Below are positions 34,497 through 43,196 of a stretch of DNA of 64,000 nt, one piece after another (positions within the stretch are counted from its first letter, which is position 1; each line of letters opens with the position of its first letter). Origin of the DNA: Pararhodobacter sp. CCB-MM2. Lineage in GTDB: Bacteria > Pseudomonadota > Alphaproteobacteria > Rhodobacterales > Rhodobacteraceae. The DNA is taken from NCBI RefSeq assembly GCF_001691415.1, contig NZ_LRRR01000015.1:40674-104673 (forward strand). Direction: 5' to 3'. Position numbers and translations under genes: made by a program. The notes under the pieces were generated by a model. The model made no database searches and was not told the origin of the DNA. It worked only from the letters and a program-made list of their open reading frames with translations.

Positions 34497-35687
34497 ATGC
34501 GCGATCCGCTGTTCCGCATGGCCCTCATTCTGGGCCTCCTTTCCGCCGTCGGGCCCTTTGCCATCGACATGTATTTGCCTGCGCTGCCGCAGGTCGCCGC
34601 CGACCTCGGCACCGACGAGGCCGGGGCCGCGCTGACCCTGACCGCCTATTTCATCGTCTTCGGCATCGCGCAGATGATCTACGGCCCGATGGCCGACGCC
34701 TGGGGTCGCAAGCGGCCGCTGGTGATCGGCGTGTCGATCTTCCTCGGCGCCTCGGTGCTTGCCTCTCTGGCGCCGGACATCATCACCCTGATCGCCGCCC
34801 GCGCCCTGCAGGCCCTCGGTGCCGCGACGCTGATGGCCGTGCCGCGCGCGGTGATCCGTGACATGGCCTCGGGCCCTGAGGCCGCGCGGATGATGGCCTC
34901 GATCATGATCGTGATCTCGGTTTCGCCGATGCTGGCACCGCTGACCGGCTCCATGGTGATGACCTTCGGCGGCTGGCGCGAGATCTTCGCGGTGCTCGCC
35001 GTAGCCTCGCTGGTCAGCCTTGCGCTGATCACCTTCGTGCTGCCCGAGACCCTGCCGGTGCAGGCCCGCCGTCCCGTGCGCGTCGCCGCGCTTTGGGCCG
35101 GGGCCAAGCGCCTGTTGTCGGACCGGACCTTCATGGGCCTGACGATGATCGGCGGCTTCGGCATGGCGTCGTTCTTCGTGTTCCTCGCTACCGGCAGCTT
35201 CGTCTACACGCGCGAGTTCGGCCTCTCGCCGACCGGCTTCTCGATCGCCTTCGCGATGAATGCCGTCGGCTTTTTCGGCGCCTCGCAGCTGGCCGGCCGT
35301 CTGTCTGCCCGCTTCGGCATGCAGCGCGTGATCACCGTGGCAATCAGCGCCTTTGCGGCGACCACCGTGCTGCTGGCCCTGCTGGGATGGGTCGGCATCG
35401 TCAGCCTGCCGCTGACCGTGGCCGGCCTGTTCGTGGCCAACGCCTTCCTCGGGCTAGTGCTGCCGACGACCATGGCCATGGCGATGGACCCGCATCCGGA
35501 TATCGCCGGCCTCGCGGCCTCGCTGGGCGGCACGGTGCAGATGCTGACCGGCGGCGTGATGATCGCGCTCACCGGACTGTTTCTGGACAACTCGGCCGCC
35601 TCGATGCTGGGCGTGATCGCGGTCTGTGGCGTGCTCGCCCTGGCGGCTGCGACCGCCGCCTTGGGTGGTCGTCGCGCGATGGCGTGA
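34497..35687 (+). CDS. Bcr/CflA-family drug-resistance MFS transporter
   Basis: 396 aa with 12 hydrophobic segments. The N-terminal signature AIDMYLPALPQVAADLGT and the loop 2-3 motif YGPMADAWGRKRPLVIG, followed by ARALQALGAA and VPRAVIRDM, are typical of the Bcr/CflA subfamily of proton-driven exporters in the inner membrane. Starts with ATG at 34497. The substrate (drug, dipeptide or sulfonamide-like) cannot be inferred. A shared terminator follows. Confidence 0.92.
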   Translation: MRDPLFRMALILGLLSAVGPFAIDMYLPALPQVAADLGTDEAGAALTLTAYFIVFGIAQMIYGPMADAWGRKRPLVIGVSIFLGASVLASLAPDIITLIAARALQALGAATLMAVPRAVIRDMASGPEAARMMASIMIVISVSPMLAPLTGSMVMTFGGWREIFAVLAVASLVSLALITFVLPETLPVQARRPVRVAALWAGAKRLLSDRTFMGLTMIGGFGMASFFVFLATGSFVYTREFGLSPTGFSIAFAMNAVGFFGASQLAGRLSARFGMQRVITVAISAFAATTVLLALLGWVGIVSLPLTVAGLFVANAFLGLVLPTTMAMAMDPHPDIAGLAASLGGTVQMLTGGVMIALTGLFLDNSAASMLGVIAVCGVLALAAATAALGGRRAMA

Positions 35688-35711
35688 CCACGCTCTCTGA
35701 CAAAAAGAAAA

Positions 35712-35741
35712 CGGCCCCGGAGCATCCTCCGGGGCCGCTTT
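35712..35741. terminator. Bidirectional rho-independent terminator
   Basis: An 11-bp perfect GC-rich stem (CGGCCCCGGAG / CTCCGGGGCCG) with a 4-nt loop lies between convergent genes. The plus strand ends in CTTT and the minus strand in a long T-rich run (complement of AAAAAGAAAA at 35702-35711), so it can stop transcription from both sides. Confidence 0.9.
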
Positions 35742-35744
35742 GGT

Positions 35745-36887
35745 TCAGGCGGCGTAGGTCGCCCCCGGCGCCGGCAGGCGCGACAGGAAGGCGCTGACGC
35801 GTTTCAGCCCCTCGCGCAGGATCTCCGGGTTATTGGCGTAGCCGATGCGCAGATAGCCCTCGACCCCCAGCGCCGAGCCGGGCGTGAACATAACCCCGGT
35901 CGATTCCAGCAGGTCCACGCAGAACTCGCGCGAGGTCATCGGCGCGTCGAACCGCACGAAGGCCGTGGTGCCGGACTGCGGCTTCACCCAGCTGAGCAGC
36001 GGCTCCTGATCGATCCAGTCGGACAGGATCTGTAGGTTGCCGCGCGTGATCTCCTGCGAACGGGCGAGAACCCGCTCCGCATTCTCCAGCGCGAGGGAGG
36101 CGAAATGGTCGTCCAGCATGCCGACACTGATCGTGTCGTAGTCGCGATGGATCGACACCGCATCGATCACCCGGCGCGGCGCGGCGATCCAGCCCAAGCG
36201 CAGCCCAGCCAGCGAGAAAGCCTTGGACATGCCGGCGGTCGAGATGCCCTTCTCATAGAGATCCGCCATCGCCGCCGTGCGGCCGTCGCCCTGCTGATCG
36301 GTGCCGCGATAGACTTCGTCGCACAGCAGCCAGGCGCCGGCCTCGCGCGCGATCTGGGCGATGTCCTCCAGCATGTGCTTGGGGATCAACGCGCCCGAGG
36401 GGTTGTTGGGATTGGTCAGGGCGATCAGCTTCGTCCCCGGCACCACCATCTCGCGCAGGCGCTCAAGATCGGGCAGCCAGCCGTCCTTTTCCTGCAGATG
36501 CAGCAGATGCACATCGGCGCCAAGGCTTTCGGGGATCGAGTAATGCTGCTGATAGGTCGGCACCACGGCCACGACCCGGTCGCCGGGACCGACCAGCGCC
36601 TTGTGTACCAGCATGTTGGCCCCGATCGTGCCATGGGTCACCATGATCCGCTCAGGCTCTTGCCAGTCATAGAGATTGGCGATGGCGCGGCGCAGGCGCT
36701 CGGACCCTTCGATGGCCCCGTAGGTCATCTTCAGCGGCAGAAGATCGGACAGGTCGGTATTCGTGCCGGCCAGCTCCAGCAGCTCGGCGATGGTCAGGCT
36801 TTCGACGCAGGTCTCGGCGAGGTTCCACTCGCAGCGCGTCTCATACTCGTTCATCCAGATCTCGACACCGAACGGTTCGATGCGCAT
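35745..36887 (-). CDS. PLP-dependent class I/II aminotransferase
   Basis: 380 aa fold-type I enzyme. Visible motifs: TNPNNPSGAL (substrate/PLP contact), LLCDEVYRG (Asp holding the pyridine nitrogen), GMSKAFSLAGLRLGW with the Schiff-base Lys, and the C-terminal substrate-carboxylate Arg in YLRIGYANN. The ATG at 36887 (AGGAGGAG upstream) was chosen; the longer frame has poor composition. It is divergent from the fds regulator and convergent with the exporter, so stands alone. The amino donor is not readable. Confidence 0.88.
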   Translation of the reverse strand: MRIEPFGVEIWMNEYETRCEWNLAETCVESLTIAELLELAGTNTDLSDLLPLKMTYGAIEGSERLRRAIANLYDWQEPERIMVTHGTIGANMLVHKALVGPGDRVVAVVPTYQQHYSIPESLGADVHLLHLQEKDGWLPDLERLREMVVPGTKLIALTNPNNPSGALIPKHMLEDIAQIAREAGAWLLCDEVYRGTDQQGDGRTAAMADLYEKGISTAGMSKAFSLAGLRLGWIAAPRRVIDAVSIHRDYDTISVGMLDDHFASLALENAERVLARSQEITRGNLQILSDWIDQEPLLSWVKPQSGTTAFVRFDAPMTSREFCVDLLESTGVMFTPGSALGVEGYLRIGYANNPEILREGLKRVSAFLSRLPAPGATYAA

Positions 36888-37005
36888 AGGCTCCTCCTGT
36901 CTGTGCCCCGAACGATTACACCTAGGGCGGCACCGGGACCGGGAAACCCCGCCGCCACATACACCGATACTTTTCGCCAATGCTTCTTTGCACCATGATC
37001 ACCGA

Positions 37006-37884
37006 ATGATTGACAAGTTGGAAATGCTCATCGCCCTCGCCCGTGAGCGCCATTTCGGTCGGGCGGCGGAAACCTGCCATGTCACGCAGCCCACGCTGTC
37101 CTCGGCGATCAAGTCGCTGGAAGAGCAGTTGGGCGTGCAGTTGGTGCAACGCGGCGCGCGCTTCATCGGCCTCACGCCCGAAGGCGAGCGGGTGCTGGCC
37201 CGCGCCCGCTCCATCGTGGCCGAGGCCCGCGCGTTGAAGTCCGACGTCGCCGTCGCGCGCGAGGGTCTGTCCGGCACGCTGCGGCTGGGCGTGATCCCGA
37301 CCGCGCTGGCCTCGGTTCATGATCTGACACACAGCTTCCTGACGGCGCATCCCGGCGTCCGCCTGCGCATCCTGTCGCTCAACAGCCACGAGATCCTCGA
37401 CCGGCTGGCGGATTTCGAAATCGACGCCGGCCTGTCCTATGCCCATGTCGACCTGCCGCAGGACCGGCTGCCGGGCTTCACCTCGCTGCCGCTGTACCGC
37501 GAGAGTTACGCCTTGGTCACCCGCGCCGATCCCGACCTGCCGGCCACGATGCCGTGGAAGGATGTGGGCGCGTTCGAGCTGGGGCTGCTCACGCCGGACA
37601 TGCAGAACCGCCGGATCATCGACCGCCATCTGGCGCATGCGGGGGTCCCTGTTACGCCGCGCATCGAATCGAATTCCATCTTCTCGCTGGTCAGCCATCT
37701 GACCGAGGCCCATAGCGCCACGATCCTGCCCACCTCCACCGCCGCCTTCTACGCGCAGGGACGGCCGCTGGCCTGCCTTCCCCTCACCGGAGAGCCCAAC
37801 GGCGAAACGGATGTCGCTTTCCTGCTGCCGCCCGTCGGTCGCCGCACGTTGCTGCTGGAAGCCTTCGTGGCAAGTCTCCCCTGA
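37006..37884 (+). CDS. fdsR: LysR-family regulator of the formate dehydrogenase operon
   Basis: 292 aa. The N-terminal HTH is LEMLIALARERHFGRAAETCHVTQPTLSSAIKSLEEQLG; the effector domain covers about 90-290. It lies immediately upstream of and co-directional with fdsG, the position of FdsR in Cupriavidus necator, a LysR protein that senses formate and controls the fds operon. The start ATG (MIDKLEM) is at 37006. A perfect inverted repeat between its stop and fdsG is the likely operator. The symbol rests on context. Confidence 0.85.
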   Translation: MIDKLEMLIALARERHFGRAAETCHVTQPTLSSAIKSLEEQLGVQLVQRGARFIGLTPEGERVLARARSIVAEARALKSDVAVAREGLSGTLRLGVIPTALASVHDLTHSFLTAHPGVRLRILSLNSHEILDRLADFEIDAGLSYAHVDLPQDRLPGFTSLPLYRESYALVTRADPDLPATMPWKDVGAFELGLLTPDMQNRRIIDRHLAHAGVPVTPRIESNSIFSLVSHLTEAHSATILPTSTAAFYAQGRPLACLPLTGEPNGETDVAFLLPPVGRRTLLLEAFVASLP

Positions 37885-37889
37885 GCCAT

Positions 37890-37912
37890 TTTGATAGATA
37901 CATTCTATCAAA
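37890..37912. promoter_or_regulatory. Perfect inverted repeat TTTGATAGA-N5-TCTATCAAA, probable FdsR operator
   Basis: 9-bp arms with a 5-bp centre lie 5 bp after the fdsR stop and about 70 bp before the fdsG ATG. An extra half-site (TTTGATtg) follows at 37928-37935. A high-symmetry recognition site plus a weaker downstream site is the usual LysR-type operator layout. The size and A/T ends also fit the T-N11-A rule. Confidence 0.6.
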
Positions 37913-37982
37913 CCACGAAAATTACAATTTGATTGGCAATCGCCACGCGCGTACCCACGGGGCAATTGACCGGAGGAGCCAC

Positions 37983-38462
37983 ATGTCAGCCACACCGATC
38001 TTCGGGGACGGAGAGCGCGAAACCCTGCGCGAGATCCTGAATGCCCATCGGGGCATGGAAGGCCCTCTGCTGCCGATCCTGCATGCCGTGCAGGAAGCCT
38101 TCGGTCACGTTCCGCAAGACGCGCTGCCGATCATCGCGGAGGACCAGAACATCACCCGCGCCGAGGCGCATGGCGTGATGACCTTCTACCATGATTTCCG
38201 TGAAAACCCCGCCGGTCGCACCGTGCTGAAGCTCTGCCGCGCCGAGGCCTGCCAGTCGGTGGGCGCGGATGCGCTGGCCGATCACGCCAAGGACAAGCTG
38301 GGCATCGACTGGCACGACACCACGGCCGACGGCGCCGTGACGCTGGAGCCGGTGTTCTGCCTCGGCCTTTGCGCCTGTGGCCCGGCCGCGATGGTCAATG
38401 GCAAGCTGGTGGGCCGCGCCGATGCGGCGAAACTCGACAAGATCCTTGAGGGAGCACGCTGA
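37983..38462 (+). CDS. fdsG: NAD-dependent formate dehydrogenase gamma subunit FdsG (2Fe-2S)
   Basis: 159 aa, NuoE-like thioredoxin-fold subunit with one [2Fe-2S] cluster held by Cys85, Cys90, Cys126 and Cys130 (CRAEACQSVG and CLGLCACGPA). It passes electrons between the alpha and beta subunits of the soluble molybdenum formate dehydrogenase. The ATG at 37983 follows GGAGGAG. The stop overlaps fdsB by one base (TGATG). Confidence 0.94.
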   Translation: MSATPIFGDGERETLREILNAHRGMEGPLLPILHAVQEAFGHVPQDALPIIAEDQNITRAEAHGVMTFYHDFRENPAGRTVLKLCRAEACQSVGADALADHAKDKLGIDWHDTTADGAVTLEPVFCLGLCACGPAAMVNGKLVGRADAAKLDKILEGAR

Positions 38463-39988
38463 TGAAGATCTGGGTTCCCCTCGACAGTGCCGCCGTGGCG
38501 CTGGGTGCCGACGACGTCGCGGACGCCATCACCGCTGAAGCCGCCAAGCGCGGTCTGGACGTGACCGTGGCCCGCAACGGCTCGCGCGGGATGGTCTGGC
38601 TGGAACCGCTGGTCGAGGTCGTCACCGACGACGGCCGCATGGCCTTCGGCCCGATGGGCGTCGAGGATGTTCCGGCGCTGTTCGACGATCTGGAAAGCCA
38701 CCCCAAGGCGCTGGGCCTCACCGAAGAACTGCCGTGGATGGTGCGCCAGACGCGCCTGACCTTCGCCCGCTGCGGTGTCATCGACCCGCTGTCGCTGCAT
38801 GAATACGAACTGCACCACGGCCTGAAGGGCCTGAAGCGCGCGCTCTCGATGACGCCCTTGCAGATCGTGCAGGAAGTCACGGACTCGGGCCTGCGCGGCC
38901 GGGGTGGTGCGGGCTTCCCGACCGGCATCAAGTGGAAGACGGTGCATGATGCCGCCGGTCCGCAGAAATACATCGTCTGCAACGCCGACGAGGGCGATAG
39001 CGCCACTTTCGCCGACCGTATGCTGATGGAAGGCGATCCCTTCACCCTGATCGAGGGCATGGCCATCGCCGGCATCGCCGTCGGGGCCACCAAGGGCTAT
39101 ATCTACACCCGTTCGGAATACCCGGTCGCCATCGCCATCTTCCAGAAGGCGATCGAACTGGCCCGCAAGGCCGGTGTGCTGGGCCCGCGCGTTCTGGGCT
39201 CCGAGTACAGCTTCGACATGGAAGTGCGGGTCGGCGCCGGCGCCTATGTCTGCGGCGAAGAGACCTCGCTCTTGAACTCGCTGGAAGGCAAGCGCGGCGT
39301 CGTGCGCGCCAAGCCGCCGCTTCCGGCGCTGCAGGGCTTCATGGGCAAGCCGACGGTCGTCAACAACGTGATCTCGCTGGCCTCGGTGCCGGTGATCATG
39401 GATCGCGGTGCGGCCTTCTACAAGAACTACGGCATGGGCCGTTCGCATGGCACCATGGCGCTGCAGATCGCCGGCAACGTGAAATACGGCGGCCTGTTCG
39501 AGACGGCGTTCGGCCTTTCGCTCGGCGAGATCGTCAACGATATCGCCGGTGGCACCGCCTCGGGCCGTCCGGTCAAGGCCGTGCAGGTCGGCGGTCCGCT
39601 GGGCGCCTGGTTCCCGCAATCGCTGTTCGACACGCCCTTCACCTATGAAGACTTCGCAGCCAAGGACGGCCTCATCGGCCACGCCGGTCTGACCATCGCC
39701 GATGATCGCACCGACATGCTGAAGATGGCCCGTTTCGCGATGGAGTTCTGCGCCGTCGAGAGCTGTGGCAAATGCACGCCTTGCCGCATCGGCGCTGTGC
39801 GCGGTGTCGAGACGCTGGACCGCGTGGCGGCCGGCGACCCCTCGGCCCTGCCGCTGGTCGCGGACCTGTGCAACACGATGAAGGCCGGCTCGCTCTGCGC
39901 GCTGGGTGGCTTCACGCCCTATCCGGTGATGTCGGCGCTGACCCACTTCCCCGACGATTTCGCCACCGCGAAGGCGGCTGCCGAATGA
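38462..39988 (+). CDS. fdsB: NAD-dependent formate dehydrogenase beta subunit FdsB (FMN, 4Fe-4S, NAD site)
   Basis: 508 aa. An N-terminal thioredoxin-like region (1-120) is fused to a NuoF-like core. Motifs: GRGGAGFPTGIKWKT (FMN/NADH site), CNADEGDSATFADR, and the [4Fe-4S] motif ESCGKCTPCRIG (Cys435, 438, 441) with a fourth Cys in GSLCALGG. This subunit reduces NAD+ with electrons from formate. Overlaps fdsG by 1 bp and the following 70-aa gene by ATGA. Confidence 0.95.
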   Translation: MKIWVPLDSAAVALGADDVADAITAEAAKRGLDVTVARNGSRGMVWLEPLVEVVTDDGRMAFGPMGVEDVPALFDDLESHPKALGLTEELPWMVRQTRLTFARCGVIDPLSLHEYELHHGLKGLKRALSMTPLQIVQEVTDSGLRGRGGAGFPTGIKWKTVHDAAGPQKYIVCNADEGDSATFADRMLMEGDPFTLIEGMAIAGIAVGATKGYIYTRSEYPVAIAIFQKAIELARKAGVLGPRVLGSEYSFDMEVRVGAGAYVCGEETSLLNSLEGKRGVVRAKPPLPALQGFMGKPTVVNNVISLASVPVIMDRGAAFYKNYGMGRSHGTMALQIAGNVKYGGLFETAFGLSLGEIVNDIAGGTASGRPVKAVQVGGPLGAWFPQSLFDTPFTYEDFAAKDGLIGHAGLTIADDRTDMLKMARFAMEFCAVESCGKCTPCRIGAVRGVETLDRVAAGDPSALPLVADLCNTMKAGSLCALGGFTPYPVMSALTHFPDDFATAKAAAE

Positions 39989-40197
39989 CCGACAAGGTAA
40001 AGGGACCCGCGTCCTATTTCCCGTCGATCGAAAAGACCTATGGCAAGCCGGTCGACCACTGGCTCGCCATCGCCCGCGACGGGTTGAAGGATCAGCCGCA
40101 TATGGCCGTGGTGAATGCGCTGAAGACCGAGCATGGCCTCGGTCACGGCCACGCCAACGCCATCGTGGCCCATGCCAAGGCCGAGGGGGCCAAGTGA
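39985..40197 (+). CDS. DUF4287-like small protein inside the fds operon
   Basis: 70 aa (MTDKVKGPASYFPSIEKTYG start; then VDHWLAIARDGLKDQPHMAVVNALKTEHGLGHGHANAIVAHAK). The pattern SYFPSIEKTYG..DHW matches the short DUF4287 domain as I remember it, a helical module of unknown function often seen in proteins with a C-terminal DUF5655. The ATGA overlap with fdsB makes it part of the operon. The well-known C. necator operon is fdsGBACD without such a gene between B and A. A 109-bp gap follows before fdsA. Confidence 0.75.
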   Translation: MTDKVKGPASYFPSIEKTYGKPVDHWLAIARDGLKDQPHMAVVNALKTEHGLGHGHANAIVAHAKAEGAK

Positions 40198-40306
40198 TGC
40201 AACCCTCGTCCGCCAACCGCCCGCTCGACCTTTTGACGCTATTGCGTTCCGAACTTCTCGACCGTTGCCACCAGCCCAAAGCCAATCCCAAAGGGGAGAA
40301 GACGAA

Positions 40307-43192
40307 ATGAAAGACTTCATCATTCCTTGGGACGATCGTGACTACGGCACCCCCGCGTCCAAGTCCGAAAAGCAGGTCACGCTGACCATTGACGGCTTCG
40401 AGGTCACCGTGCCCGAGGGCACCTCGATCATGCGCGCCGCCGCCATGGCCGGGATCTCGATCCCGAAGCTCTGCGCGACCGACAGCGTCGACGCCTTCGG
40501 CTCGTGCCGTCTCTGCCTCGTGCAGATCGACGGCCGCAACGGCACGCCGGCCTCCTGCACCACCCCGGTGGCCGAGGGGCTGAGCGTCCACACCCAGACC
40601 GAGACCCTGAAGGGCCTGCGCAAGGGCGTGATGGAGCTCTATATCTCCGACCACCCGCTGGACTGCCTGACCTGCGCCGCCAATGGCGATTGCGAACTGC
40701 AGGACATGGCCGGTGCCGTGGGCCTGCGCGACGTGCGCTACGAGGCCGTCGAGACCCATTTCAAGACCCGCAACGCGATGGGCGGTCTGAACCCGCAATA
40801 CCTGCCCAAGGACACGTCGAACCCCTATTTCGACTATGACCCGTCCAAATGCATCGTCTGCTCGCGCTGCGTCCGCGCCTGCGAGGAAGTGCAGGGCACC
40901 TTCGCGCTGACCATCGCGGGCCGTGGCTGGGACAGCCGTGTCTCGGCTGGCGGCAAGAACGACACCTTCCTGTCCTCGGATTGCGTGAGCTGCGGCGCCT
41001 GCGTGCAGGCCTGCCCGACCGCGACGCTGGTGGAGAAGTCGGTCGTCGAGATCGGCACGCCCGAGCGTTCGATCATCACCACCTGCGCCTATTGCGGCGT
41101 CGGTTGCTCGTTCAAGGCCGAGATGCGCGGCGACGAGTTGGTGCGCATGGTCCCGCACAAGGACGGCAAGGCCAACCGCGGCCATAGCTGCGTCAAGGGC
41201 CGCTTCGCCTATGGCTATGCGACCCACAAGGAGCGCATCCTCAACCCGATGATCCGCGACAAGGTCACTGACCCGTGGCAGGAAGTGTCGTGGGAAGAGG
41301 CCATGAGCTTCGCCGCGAACCGGATGAAGGGCCTCATCGAGAAGCACGGCCGCCAGTCGGTCGGCGTGATCACCTCGTCGCGCTGCACCAACGAGGAAAC
41401 CTTCCTCGTCCAGAAGCTGACCCGCGCGGTGTTCCGCAACAACAACACCGACACCTGCGCCCGCGTCTGCCACTCGCCGACCGGCTATGGCCTCGGCCAG
41501 ACCTTCGGCACCTCGGCCGGCACGCAGGATTTCGACTCGGTCGAGCAATCCGATGTCATCATGATCATCGGCGCCAACCCGCATGCCGCGCACCCGGTCT
41601 TCGCCAGCCGCATGAAGAAGCGTCTGCGTCAGGGCGCGAAGCTGATCGTCGTCGATCCGCGCCGCACCGAGATGGTGGAAGGCCCCCACTTCAAGGCCGC
41701 CCATCACCTGCCGCTGCGTCCGGGCACCAACGTCGCCATCGTCACCGCCATCGCCCATGTCATCGTGACCGAGGGCCTGATGGACGAGGCCTTCATCCGC
41801 GAGCGTTGCGACTGGGACGAGTTCCAGGATTATGCCGAGTTCGTCTCGGATCCGCGCCACTCGCCCGAGGCCATCGAAGAGATGACCGGCGTTCCGGCGT
41901 CGACCGTGCGTGAGGCCGCGCGCCTCTATGCGACCGGCGGCAACGGCGCGATCTATTACGGACTGGGCGTGACCGAGCACAGCCAGGGTTCGACCACTGT
42001 CATAGGCATCGCCAACCTCGCCATGCTGACCGGCAACATCGGTCGTCCGGGCGTCGGCGTGAACCCGCTGCGCGGCCAGAACAACGTGCAGGGTTCGTGC
42101 GACATGGGCTCGTTCCCGCATGAGCTGCCGGGCTATCGCCACGTCAAGAACGACGAGGTGCGCGACCTGTTCGAAGGCGCCTGGGGCGTGGCCATCGACA
42201 ACGAGCCGGGTCTGCGGATCCCAAACATGCTCGACGCTGCCGTCGAAGGCACGTTCAAGGGCCTCTATTGCCAGGGTGAGGACATCCTGCAATCGGACCC
42301 GGACACCAAGCACGTCGCCGCCGGTCTGGCCGCGATGGAATGCGTCATCGTCCACGACCTGTTCCTCAACGAGACCGCGAACTACGCGCATGTGTTCTTC
42401 CCGGGCTCCTCGTTCCTCGAAAAGGACGGGACCTTCACCAACGCCGAGCGCCGCATCAACCGCGTGCGCAAGGTGATGGCACCGAAGAACGGCTATGCCG
42501 ACTGGGAAGTGACCCAGATGTTCGCCAATGCCATGGGCGGCAACTGGAACTACGCGCATCCGAGCCAGATCATGGACGAGATCGCGATGCTGACCCCGTC
42601 CTTCGCCGGCGTGAACTACGACATTCTGGAAGAGAAGAACTCGATCCAGTGGCCGTGCAACGAGAAGGCGCCGGAAGGCACGCCGACGATGCACATCGGT
42701 GGTTTCGTGCGCGGCAAGGGCAAGTTCATCCGTACCGAATACGTGGCCACGGATGAGAAGACCGGCCCGCGCTTCCCGCTCCTGCTGACCACCGGCCGGA
42801 TCCTCAGCCAGTACAACGTGGGCGCCCAGACCCGGCGCACCCATAACGTCGTCTGGCACGATCAGGACGTGCTGGAGATCCACCCCCACGACGCCGAGAA
42901 CCGCGGCATCCGGGAAGGGGATTACATCCGGCTGGCCTCGCGCTCGGGCGAAACGACCCTGCGCGCGACGATCACCGACAAGGTCTCGCCGGGGGTGGTC
43001 TACACGACCTTCCACCACCCGGACACGCAGGCCAACGTCGTCACCACCGACTTCTCGGACTGGGCCACGAACTGCCCGGAATACAAGGTGACCGCGGTGC
43101 AGGTGAGCCCGTCGAACGGCCCGTCGCAATGGCAGGAAGACTATTCGGCCCAGGCCGAGCAGTCGCGCCGCATCCTGCCGGCTGCCGAGTAA
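40307..43192 (+). CDS. fdsA: NAD-dependent formate dehydrogenase alpha subunit FdsA (bis-MGD Mo)
   Basis: 961 aa catalytic subunit oxidising formate to CO2. N-terminal [2Fe-2S] ferredoxin domain (CATDSVDAFGSCRLC), His-Cys 4Fe-4S region (HPLDCLTCAANGDCELQ), two 4Fe-4S motifs (CIVCSRCVRACEE; CVSCGACVQACP), a further CAYCGVGCSF cluster, then the molybdopterin domains. The Mo ligand is Cys388 with the invariant neighbour His389 (CARVCHSPT). The ATG at 40307 (GGGGAGAAG upstream) is chosen; the open frame extends further upstream with non-coding character. Length matches Rhodobacter capsulatus FdsA closely. Confidence 0.96.
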   Translation: MKDFIIPWDDRDYGTPASKSEKQVTLTIDGFEVTVPEGTSIMRAAAMAGISIPKLCATDSVDAFGSCRLCLVQIDGRNGTPASCTTPVAEGLSVHTQTETLKGLRKGVMELYISDHPLDCLTCAANGDCELQDMAGAVGLRDVRYEAVETHFKTRNAMGGLNPQYLPKDTSNPYFDYDPSKCIVCSRCVRACEEVQGTFALTIAGRGWDSRVSAGGKNDTFLSSDCVSCGACVQACPTATLVEKSVVEIGTPERSIITTCAYCGVGCSFKAEMRGDELVRMVPHKDGKANRGHSCVKGRFAYGYATHKERILNPMIRDKVTDPWQEVSWEEAMSFAANRMKGLIEKHGRQSVGVITSSRCTNEETFLVQKLTRAVFRNNNTDTCARVCHSPTGYGLGQTFGTSAGTQDFDSVEQSDVIMIIGANPHAAHPVFASRMKKRLRQGAKLIVVDPRRTEMVEGPHFKAAHHLPLRPGTNVAIVTAIAHVIVTEGLMDEAFIRERCDWDEFQDYAEFVSDPRHSPEAIEEMTGVPASTVREAARLYATGGNGAIYYGLGVTEHSQGSTTVIGIANLAMLTGNIGRPGVGVNPLRGQNNVQGSCDMGSFPHELPGYRHVKNDEVRDLFEGAWGVAIDNEPGLRIPNMLDAAVEGTFKGLYCQGEDILQSDPDTKHVAAGLAAMECVIVHDLFLNETANYAHVFFPGSSFLEKDGTFTNAERRINRVRKVMAPKNGYADWEVTQMFANAMGGNWNYAHPSQIMDEIAMLTPSFAGVNYDILEEKNSIQWPCNEKAPEGTPTMHIGGFVRGKGKFIRTEYVATDEKTGPRFPLLLTTGRILSQYNVGAQTRRTHNVVWHDQDVLEIHPHDAENRGIREGDYIRLASRSGETTLRATITDKVSPGVVYTTFHHPDTQANVVTTDFSDWATNCPEYKVTAVQVSPSNGPSQWQEDYSAQAEQSRRILPAAE

Positions 43193-43196
43193 GCCG

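Noticed and set aside
35745..36887. Capreomycidine-synthase-like (VioD) aminotransferase
   Set aside because: Only general fold-type I motifs can be supported; no antibiotic-pathway neighbours.
40133..40306. N-terminal extension of fdsA from an ATG at 40133
   Set aside because: It overlaps the DUF4287-like gene, is Arg/Pro-rich, and the ATG at 40307 has a good ribosome-binding site and the expected FdsA N-terminus.
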